NCBI GenBank assembly: GCA_900771165.1
Contig: CAAGMX010000164.1
Span: forward strand, 1-10,756
DNA from: Victivallales bacterium
Lineage (GTDB): Bacteria > Verrucomicrobiota > Lentisphaeria > Oligosphaerales > Oligosphaeraceae
DNA: 10,756 nucleotides
Direction of reading: 5' to 3'
Numbering within the stretch: the first letter of the stretch is position 1; every line of letters begins with the position of its first letter. The notes under the pieces are model-generated. The model saw only the letters and a program-made list of their open reading frames with translations. It had not been told where the DNA came from and did not search any database. This document shows positions 5,728 through 10,756 of the stretch, piece by piece. The position numbers and the translations under genes are program-made.

Positions 5728-6225
5728 TCAGGGCGTGGCTTGGGGGGCGCCTTCTTCCTTCTGGACGAGAGAAAGGGGGAATTGGATGTAGACGGCTTCC
5801 CGGAGGACGAACTGGGGAGGCTTCTGGCTGTCCTGCCAGTAGAGATCGAAGCCGATGCCGGAGATTTCCAGGCCATCGGGCCCCGTGAGGTGGATGGGAC
5901 CATCCCCGTGCACCTGCTGAAGGCTGTGATTGTAGGTGCAGCGGGGACTCTCCAGGAGAAATTCCGGCTCCTGCCCCCCGGGCTTCTGGAGGGACATCTG
6001 AAAGCCCTGGAGGTGGTAGAGGGGCATCTCCACCTGGGCGCTGCGTCCCCGGATCCGCCAGGGGAGGGTCTCCTGACGCCCTTGCCGGGGCAGCGTCACC
6101 ACCCCGTTGGTCTGGAAGCCCTGGAGCTCCAGATGATCCAGGGAGTCCATGCCCAGGGGATCGCCGAAGGCGGAGAGGGCGCCAGCCAAGAGGGCGCCCA
6201 GGAGGATGTGCGGCAGGCGGCTCAA
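5728..6225 (-). CDS. lptC: LptC-like LPS transport protein
   Basis: LptC is a single-pass inner-membrane protein whose periplasmic jellyroll receives LPS from LptB2FG and hands it to LptA. From TTG 6225 this is 165 aa: a hydrophobic N-terminal segment LPHILLGALLAGALSAFG (about 4-21), then a beta-rich domain with the LptC/OstA rhythm, notably the stretch around QVHGDGPIHLTGPDGLEISG and FDLYWQ. The TTG start overlaps the kdsC stop as TTGA, copying the ATGA junctions elsewhere in the operon, and gives an MSRLPHIL start similar to LptA's MSRLLLC. The alternative is ATG 6288, which adds 21 residues and overlaps kdsC by 67 bases. The sequence is divergent, so the assignment leans on position between kdsC and lptA. 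It is not clear whether the hydrophobic segment is an anchor or a cleaved signal. Confidence 0.75.
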   Translation of the reverse strand: MSRLPHILLGALLAGALSAFGDPLGMDSLDHLELQGFQTNGVVTLPRQGRQETLPWRIRGRSAQVEMPLYHLQGFQMSLQKPGGQEPEFLLESPRCTYNHSLQQVHGDGPIHLTGPDGLEISGIGFDLYWQDSQKPPQFVLREAVYIQFPLSLVQKEEGAPQATP

Positions 6226-6791
6226 GAGAGGGGGATGTGGTAGTGCTTCAGCTGGGATTCCCAGGTGCCCTGAAGCTTCATGAGCCACTCGGCGGTCTCC
6301 CGGAGGGCGCCCTGGCCCCCGAAGGCCTGGGTCTGGAGATCGGCGGCGGGAAGGACGGCCTCGGCGGCGTCTCCCACGGCGACGCCCACGCCGGCGGCCA
6401 TCATGGCCCAGCCGTCAATGAGGTCGTCTCCCAGGAAGAGGCACTGTTCCGTGGTCAGGTGGTGTTCCTGGGCCACATGGTGGAGGCTCTGGGCCTTGTT
6501 CCAGCACTCTTCCACCAGGAAATCCAGCTTCAGTTCGGCGGCTCGGGTCTGGTTGGCCTTGCTGCGTCTGCCGGAGATGGCGCCCACCAGGAGTCCGGTG
6601 CGCCGGAGCATGGTGATGCCGGATCCGTCCCTGACGTGGAAGAACTTGATTTCATCGGGGGTGCCGGTGTATCCGATGCGTCCGTCGGTGAGGACGCCAT
6701 CGATGTCCAGCGCCACCAGCCGGATTTTCCGTGCGGCCTCTTCCAGGGTTGTGCCCGCTCTCTGGAATTTCTGAAGGGAGAGGGTGTTCAT
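6222..6791 (-). CDS. kdsC: 3-deoxy-D-manno-octulosonate 8-phosphate phosphatase KdsC
   Basis: KdsC is a HAD-family phosphatase that removes phosphate from Kdo-8-phosphate to give free Kdo, the step after KdsA. The protein is 189 aa, the normal length for a cap-less HAD enzyme that works as a tetramer. Catalytic motifs: LDIDGVLTDG (28-37) with nucleophile D29 and acid/base D31, S73 in ISGRR, K99 in CWNKAQ, and the metal-binding GDDLID (121-126) with D122 and D123. The family usually has IDLPVM after GDD; here it reads IDGWAMM, a small deviation. ATG 6791 overlaps the kdsA stop by four bases (ATGA); no Shine-Dalgarno is present, so coupling to kdsA is likely. A much longer in-frame start at 7307 runs through kdsA and is rejected. 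Confidence 0.93.
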   Translation of the reverse strand: MNTLSLQKFQRAGTTLEEAARKIRLVALDIDGVLTDGRIGYTGTPDEIKFFHVRDGSGITMLRRTGLLVGAISGRRSKANQTRAAELKLDFLVEECWNKAQSLHHVAQEHHLTTEQCLFLGDDLIDGWAMMAAGVGVAVGDAAEAVLPAADLQTQAFGGQGALRETAEWLMKLQGTWESQLKHYHIPLS

Positions 6792-7615
6792 GGGCAGAGG
6801 GCGTGGATTTCCTTCAGGGAGGAGAGCAGGTCCTTCAGGTCCGCCAGGCGCAGGGAGTTGGCGCCGTCGGAGAGGGCCTTTTCGGGCTGCGGATGGATTT
6901 CCAGGAAGATGGCGTCGATGCCCACGGCGCAGGCGGCCCGGGCCAGGGGGGGCACAAACTCCCGGTTGCCGCCGGAACAGGTGCCCTGGCCCCCGGGAAG
7001 CTGGACAGAATGGGTGGCGTCGAAAACCACGGGGCATCCCAGGGAGCGCATGATGGCCAGCCCCCGCATGTCCACCACCAGATTGTGGTAGCCGAAGGTG
7101 GTGCCCCGGTCCGTGAGAAGAATCCGGGAATTGCCGGTGGATTCCAGCTTCTGCACCACGGGAGCCATGTCCTCCGGCGCCAGGAACTGCCCCTTCTTCA
7201 CATTCACCGGCTTCCCGGTCTTGGCGGCGGCCAGCAGCAAATCCGTCTGGCGGCAGAGGAAGGCGGGAATCTGCAGCATGTCCACCGTCCTGGCCACCTC
7301 CTGGCACTGGCCGGGCTCGTGGACATCCGTGATGACCGGAATGTGGAACTTCTCCCGCACTTCCGCCAGCATGGCCAGCCCCTCCGCCTCGCCGGGACCC
7401 CGGAAGGCCTGGATGCTGGTGCGGTTCGCCTTGTCAAAGGAGGCCTTGAAGACATATTCCAGCCCCAGAGACCGGCAGACTTCCAGGGCGGTGCCGGCAA
7501 TTTCCTGGCAGATGGCGGAGGATTCGGCTACGCAGGGACCGGCGATGACCAGCAGGGGATTGCCGGGGCCGACAGGACGGCCGCCGGGCAGAATCGAAAA
7601 TTGGGAGAGAGGCAT
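6788..7615 (-). CDS. kdsA: 3-deoxy-8-phosphooctulonate synthase KdsA, metal-dependent class
   Basis: KdsA condenses phosphoenolpyruvate with arabinose-5-phosphate to Kdo-8-phosphate, the committed step of Kdo synthesis, in the cytoplasm. The protein is 275 aa, full length. Motifs run IAGPCVAES (24-32), VFKASFDKANRTS (55-67), PVITDVHE (93-100), NVKKGQFLAPED (138-149), LTDRGTTFGYHNLV, FDATHSVQLPGG (198-209) and LEIHPQPEKALSDGANSL (238-255). The metal set C28, H202, E239 and D250 has the same spacing as known metal-dependent enzymes such as Aquifex KdsA; metal-free types like E. coli have Asn in place of the Cys. ATG 7615 has no Shine-Dalgarno and follows a pyrimidine-rich tract. It lies 50 bases after kdsB and overlaps kdsC by four. 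No arabinose-5-phosphate isomerase (KdsD) is visible in the window. Confidence 0.97.
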   Translation of the reverse strand: MPLSQFSILPGGRPVGPGNPLLVIAGPCVAESSAICQEIAGTALEVCRSLGLEYVFKASFDKANRTSIQAFRGPGEAEGLAMLAEVREKFHIPVITDVHEPGQCQEVARTVDMLQIPAFLCRQTDLLLAAAKTGKPVNVKKGQFLAPEDMAPVVQKLESTGNSRILLTDRGTTFGYHNLVVDMRGLAIMRSLGCPVVFDATHSVQLPGGQGTCSGGNREFVPPLARAACAVGIDAIFLEIHPQPEKALSDGANSLRLADLKDLLSSLKEIHALCP

Positions 7616-7639
7616 GTGGGGGAGAAGGAGGGGGAGGGG
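7616..7639 (-). other. Pyrimidine-rich leader before kdsA
   Basis: Of the 24 bases before ATG 7615, 23 are C or T on the coding strand; no Shine-Dalgarno sequence is present. On the + strand the purine run continues to 7644 with G tracts of 5, 5, 4 and 4 bases, another G-quadruplex pattern on the template strand. It fills about half of the 50-base kdsB-kdsA gap. Confidence 0.78.
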
Positions 7640-7665
7640 TGGGGAAAGGCGGCGACGGGAATGTT

Positions 7666-8403
7666 CTATTGGAGGGCTTGCTGGGCGATAAGTTCCTCTA
7701 CCCGGGCCAGGTCCTCGGGCACATCCACGTCGGCGGTGCGCTCCTTGGTCACCAGCACGGCAATCCGCGCCCCGTTTTCCAGGGCCCGGAGCTGCTCCAG
7801 CTTCTCGCAGGCTTCCAGATTCCCTGTGGGCCAGGAGACGAACTTCTCCAGAAACTCCCGCCGATAGGCATACAATCCCCAGTGGAGCAGAGGATCCACG
7901 GGAACCCCTCCCTGCCTGGGGAACGGAATGAGAGAACGGGAAAAATATAACGCCAGATTACGGTTGTCCAGCACCACCTTCACCGCGTTGGGATCCTGGG
8001 GATCCCGGCCGGCCACGGAGAAGGGAACCGCCACGGTCCCCATGTCCGCCCCGGAGGCCTTCATCTGCTCCACCAGCTGGTGCAGCACCGTGGCGGGAAT
8101 CAGGGGCTCGTCTCCCTGGACATTGACGATGAGGTCCCCCTCCCGTCCCTGGATGGCCTCCCAGATGCGGTCGCTGCCGGAGCGGCATTCCGGTCTGGTC
8201 ATGACCACATTGCCCCCGAAGGCCTCCACGGCCTGCTGGATGCGGACATCGTCCGTAGCCACCAGGATTTCCTGGAAGTCCGGGCATTTCCGGGTGGACT
8301 CGTAGGTCCACTGGATCATGGGCTTTCCGGCGATGAGGGCCAGGGGTTTGGCGGGGAAGCGGGTGCTTCCGTAGCGGGCGGGGATGACGGCGATGGTTTT
8401 CAT
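7666..8403 (-). CDS. kdsB: CMP-Kdo synthetase (3-deoxy-manno-octulosonate cytidylyltransferase)
   Basis: KdsB activates Kdo with CTP to give CMP-Kdo, the donor used by the Kdo transferase on lipid A, in the cytoplasm. The protein is 245 aa, the usual size. Motifs: IPARYGSTRFPAKPL (7-21) binds the nucleotide (R10, K19); RSGSDRI (74-80) is the Kdo/CTP loop; VNVQGDEPLI (93-102) carries metal ligand D98; and HWGLYAYRREFL plus LEQLRALENGARI occur in the C-terminal half. ATG 8403 is unambiguous because the conserved first strand MKTIAVIPAR begins there. It overlaps the stop of the upstream FAD-type gene as ATGA. No Shine-Dalgarno is seen; 17 of the 20 bases before the ATG are pyrimidines. KdsA follows after 50 bases. 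The in-frame extension to 8790 lies within the previous gene and is rejected. Confidence 0.97.
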   Translation of the reverse strand: MKTIAVIPARYGSTRFPAKPLALIAGKPMIQWTYESTRKCPDFQEILVATDDVRIQQAVEAFGGNVVMTRPECRSGSDRIWEAIQGREGDLIVNVQGDEPLIPATVLHQLVEQMKASGADMGTVAVPFSVAGRDPQDPNAVKVVLDNRNLALYFSRSLIPFPRQGGVPVDPLLHWGLYAYRREFLEKFVSWPTGNLEACEKLEQLRALENGARIAVLVTKERTADVDVPEDLARVEELIAQQALQ

Positions 8404-9644
8404 GAGAGGAGATGGGGCGAGGTTCGGGTGTCCAGGATTGTTGGGGTGGAAATCAGGAGGGATTCTCCCGTGGCGCAGAGCACCAGGAGTCCGGCCAGGC
8501 GCTGGTTCTGCCGGAGGAGTCCGGCGGGACGGCAATGGAGCCAGAGATGGAGGCTTCCGGCCTCCCGGAGCTCCTGGAGGGAGGTGGTGGGCAGTCCGCT
8601 TTCCTCCAGCAGGAGGGGGGAGAGGCCCTGGCGGCAGGCGTCCCTGGCGGCGGCACGCCCCGCTTCCCCCGCCCCCAGGATGACCAGGGGGAAGGAAGGA
8701 CCAGGATGGGCCAGGGAGGCCAGGGAAAGGGAAATTCCCGGGGAACCCTCCGGAGGAGGGACGGACGCCTCCCGGGGCATGGGGAGCCACTGGGCTTCCG
8801 GATTAGGGGAGGGCGGGCGCTCTGCCGTCAGAAACTGGCGGGCCAGGGGAACATGGGGGGAGGTGGCCTGGAGGAGGATGGGCAGGCAGGGATGCTCCCA
8901 GGAGAAGAGGGTGGTCTGGAGGGTGGGGAGGGGGAAGGCGTGGGGCAGCCCGGGAAATTCCAGGCGGCTCCAGGCGGCTCCCTCCCGGGTGCCCGTATCC
9001 CAAAGGGCCATGCGCAGGGCGGAATCCGCCTCCAGCCGCGCCGCCAGGTCGTCTTCCCGCAGGGCGACGGTGCATTGGCAGTGGCAGAGGGGCAGAGTTT
9101 CCTCTCCCCTCCGGGCGGGGAGCAGGGAGACTTCCTGGGTGATGGCGCCTGTGGGATCCTGGCGGGCACTGCCCAGAAGATTCCAGTGAAGCTGGCAGGA
9201 GGCCAGCCCCGAAGAACGGCGCCGCCGATGCGCCTGGTGGTGGAGATGCTGTCCCCGGGTGGTGTCCACCACGGCCTTGGCGGCAATGGCGAAAAATCCC
9301 TGCTCCCCGAGAAAGATCCAGCCCACAATGCGCCGGCTGGTGCCCTCCCGAAGGGGCTTGACGGGATAGGCGCTGAACCTCAGGGAGACACCCGCCTCCT
9401 CCAGGGACCGCCGCAGGGTGTCCCGGCAGGCCTGGGCCGTGGCAAAACTCCCCAGCTCCGGAAAGTCCTTCTGCACCTCCCGCTCCAGAAGCCCCGCACA
9501 GTCGGTGCCCAGGGCATCATCCTCGCAGACCATGACCACCTGACGCCGGGCCCGCCGAAGCCGGGGGGCCAAACTGCATCCGGGAAGGGTGCCGCCCACA
9601 AGCAGCACATCGGCTTCCTGGATGACAGGGACGGGATGTTCCAT
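8400..9644 (-). CDS. FAD-dependent oxidoreductase-like protein, function unknown
   Basis: This 414-aa protein heads the leftward operon and overlaps kdsB by four bases. The N-terminus ADVLLVGGTLPGCSLAPRL (11-29) has the position and pattern of an FAD/NAD Rossmann strand-turn-helix, but the glycine motif reads GGTLPG rather than GxGxxG. KAVVDTTRGQHLHHQAH resembles the VIDATGDG motif of FAD_oxidored flavoproteins, again altered. A second Rossmann unit with a proper GxGxxG, VILGAGEAGRAAARDACRQG, sits near 321-340 and is followed by LLLEESG. The middle is rich in leucine, histidine and proline and I do not recognise it. It may be a degenerate or specialised member of the FAD-oxidoreductase families common in planctomycetes and Lentisphaerae. 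ATG 9644 is chosen because the Rossmann strand follows directly; the upstream start at 9839 adds 65 low-complexity residues. No substrate can be named. Confidence 0.6.
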   Translation of the reverse strand: MEHPVPVIQEADVLLVGGTLPGCSLAPRLRRARRQVVMVCEDDALGTDCAGLLEREVQKDFPELGSFATAQACRDTLRRSLEEAGVSLRFSAYPVKPLREGTSRRIVGWIFLGEQGFFAIAAKAVVDTTRGQHLHHQAHRRRRSSGLASCQLHWNLLGSARQDPTGAITQEVSLLPARRGEETLPLCHCQCTVALREDDLAARLEADSALRMALWDTGTREGAAWSRLEFPGLPHAFPLPTLQTTLFSWEHPCLPILLQATSPHVPLARQFLTAERPPSPNPEAQWLPMPREASVPPPEGSPGISLSLASLAHPGPSFPLVILGAGEAGRAAARDACRQGLSPLLLEESGLPTTSLQELREAGSLHLWLHCRPAGLLRQNQRLAGLLVLCATGESLLISTPTILDTRTSPHLLS

Positions 9645-9668
9645 GGGCGGAAAAGGGAGGAGGGGAGG
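9645..9668 (-). other. Pyrimidine-rich leader before the FAD-type gene
   Basis: Of the 24 bases before ATG 9644, 23 are C or T on the coding strand, with no Shine-Dalgarno. It repeats the pattern seen before kdsA and the deaminase and supports ATG 9644 as the start. Confidence 0.7.
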
Positions 9669-9949
9669 TTCCAGGCAGGAAGGCAGGGTGGGGAGAACCC
9701 GGGAGGGAAGGTTATATTGGCGCATTGGCCTTTTGGTGCCGTCTCCTCCGCTGCCCCCCGGAAAACCTGGGGAAAAAGGCACTCCGGAGCGGCGGAAGAG
9801 GAGGGGGACGGGCGGGTTCCGCCTTCCGTCCGGCTCCATAACATAACGGAGGGAGGGGCTTCCCCTTCCCTCCCTGGCGAAAAGTTTTTCCCTGGGGTTC
9901 CGCCCTGTGGCGCACAGGCGGCCGCCCGTATTCCCACGGTGAGGGAAGC
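9645..9949. promoter_or_regulatory. Divergent intergenic region (305 bases)
   Basis: This region must hold the promoters for the leftward Kdo/Lpt block and the rightward ArnT-like gene. On the - strand TATAAC (9711-9716) is a fair -10, 67 bases before ATG 9644, but no good -35 is visible. On the + strand the two CATAAC copies in CCATAACATAACGG (about 9837-9850) are the only AT-rich -10-like sites, about 100 bases before ATG 9950. A hairpin CCTGTG-GCG-CACAGG (about 9904-9918) and an imperfect GGGAGGGG/CCCTCCC dyad (about 9850-9874) lie near the rightward gene. I see no RNA gene and no clear terminator. Confidence 0.35.
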
Positions 9950-10756
9950 ATGCAAGATAAATCCTTCTATCGCAATCTGTTATGGCTTCCTGTGCTCCTG
10001 GGGGCGTTCCTCTATCTGCTCTGTCTCCCCTGGATGGAGCTGCGAGGAAGTGACGAGGCGGTCTTCGCCTCCATCGCCCGGGAGATGCTGGAAACCCACA
10101 AATTCTTCAGCCCCTCCTTCCAGGGGCAGCCCGCCCAGGTCTTCCCCCTCTATCCCTGGCTGGTCTGTCTCTGCTCCGGCTTCCAGACTCCCGGCGTCCT
10201 GTCCGTCCGCCTTCCCGCCGTGCTGTCGGTCTTCGGGCTGGCCCTGATGGCCTTTCTGGTGGCGCGCCGTCATCGGGATGTCCAGGCGGGTTCCCTGGCT
10301 GCCGCCATTGTGCTGACCACCTTCGGAGCCATGCGGGTGGGCATCTACGGACAGGCGGAGACCCTCCACGCCTTTCTCCTTGCCGGCGCCTGGTTTACCT
10401 GGCATAGCCTGGGGGTGCTGAAACGCCGCTGGCGCCTGGCCTGGAGCTGCGCCCTGGGGCTGGTCTTCCTGGATGTGCTCTGCACCGGACTGCGGGGAAT
10501 CCTCCTCTTCTATCTCCCTCTCCTGCTCACCTCCATGCCCCCCAGAACCCGGCGGCTCCTGCGCTCCCGGGAGCACCTGGAATGCCTGTGCTTCCTGGCC
10601 CTGGCCCTCTATCTGTGGTTCACCCTGGTGTGCCCCCAGCCCCTGACAGGCTGGTATGCCCTGGTGGGTCCCCTCTCCACCAGCGCCGTCCCCGAGGGAT
10701 TCTTCGCCCATCTCTTCCATTTCCCCCTGCGGTGCCTCCGGGATCTGATGCCCTGG
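9950..10756 (+). CDS. ArnT/PMT-like (GT39) membrane glycosyltransferase, N-terminal part (runs off window)
   Basis: These are the first 269 codons of a multi-pass inner-membrane glycosyltransferase of the GT39/PMT-ArnT superfamily, which uses polyprenyl-phosphate sugars to modify lipid A or proteins on the periplasmic side. The frame is open to the last base. A first membrane helix (about 10-27, ending LYLLCLP) is followed by the periplasmic loop ELRGSDEAVFASIAREML, whose D35-E36 pair matches the conserved acidic motif of ArnT/PMT. FFSPSFQGQP and PLYPWLV follow, the usual W-P-G/PPL-type stretch in variant form, then several further hydrophobic helices. ATG 9950 has a weak GAGG nine bases upstream. 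The gene diverges from the Kdo/Lpt operon, so lipid A or LPS decoration is an attractive guess, but the acceptor cannot be inferred from this part. Confidence 0.85.
   Translation, partial: MQDKSFYRNLLWLPVLLGAFLYLLCLPWMELRGSDEAVFASIAREMLETHKFFSPSFQGQPAQVFPLYPWLVCLCSGFQTPGVLSVRLPAVLSVFGLALMAFLVARRHRDVQAGSLAAAIVLTTFGAMRVGIYGQAETLHAFLLAGAWFTWHSLGVLKRRWRLAWSCALGLVFLDVLCTGLRGILLFYLPLLLTSMPPRTRRLLRSREHLECLCFLALALYLWFTLVCPQPLTGWYALVGPLSTSAVPEGFFAHLFHFPLRCLRDLMPW

Noticed and set aside
3832..6243. Several + strand open frames opposite hpf, lptB, lptA and lptC
   Set aside because: They mirror genes with clear family motifs on the - strand and have the composition of antisense frames.
6792..7307. Long N-terminal fusion on KdsC
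   Set aside because: The extension is kdsA read in another frame; ATG 6791 with the ATGA overlap gives the normal KdsC length.
8412..10247. Very long + strand open frame (over 600 codons)
   Set aside because: It is antisense to the FAD-type gene and intergenic DNA, glycine/arginine/proline-rich and without any recognisable domain; high GC removes stops in such shadow frames.

Overview
The window looks like chromosomal DNA of a GC-rich, LPS-making diderm bacterium. It carries a near-complete Kdo synthesis set (kdsA, kdsB, kdsC) fused head-to-tail with the LPS transport genes lptC, lptA and lptB, which only makes sense in a cell with an LPS outer membrane. The order lptC-lptA-lptB-hpf resembles the proteobacterial cluster but lacks rpoN. 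KdsA is the metal-dependent (cysteine) type, and most start codons have no Shine-Dalgarno sequence. A DUF4143-type AAA ATPase with upstream repeats also sits in the middle. Together these point loosely to the PVC group (Lentisphaerota or Verrucomicrobiota). That placement is inference, not something the sequence proves.

Layout. 1-713 (+): the C-terminal part of the ribosome-associated GTPase TypA/BipA, followed almost without a gap by a family-2 glycosyltransferase (724-1572, +). 1573-1893: a 321-base intergenic stretch with an AT-rich promoter-like segment and three tandem 41-bp repeats, each containing an inverted repeat. 1894-3087 (+): a DUF4143-type ATPase with a strong ribosome-binding site and a base composition unlike its neighbours, closed by a hairpin terminator. 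This block reads as an inserted cassette.

3204-9644 (-) is one long block transcribed leftwards: an FAD-oxidoreductase-like protein, kdsB, kdsA, kdsC, lptC, lptA, lptB, hpf and a dCMP deaminase. Four junctions are 4-base stop/start overlaps (ATGA three times, TTGA once), so much of the block is probably translationally coupled. KdsA makes Kdo-8-phosphate, KdsC removes the phosphate, KdsB activates Kdo with CTP, and LptC/LptA/LptB belong to the machine that moves finished LPS outwards. hpf and the deaminase are separated by longer gaps holding hairpins and may be partly uncoupled. From 9950 to the window end (+), a divergent gene encodes an ArnT/PMT-like (GT39) membrane glycosyltransferase.

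The most unusual signals are the 41-bp dyad repeats before the ATPase; the near-pure C/T leaders directly before the start codons of the deaminase, kdsA and the FAD gene (G-quadruplex-prone on the opposite strand for the first two); a nested inverted repeat between hpf and the deaminase; and the unexplained FAD-type protein at the head of the Kdo/Lpt operon.
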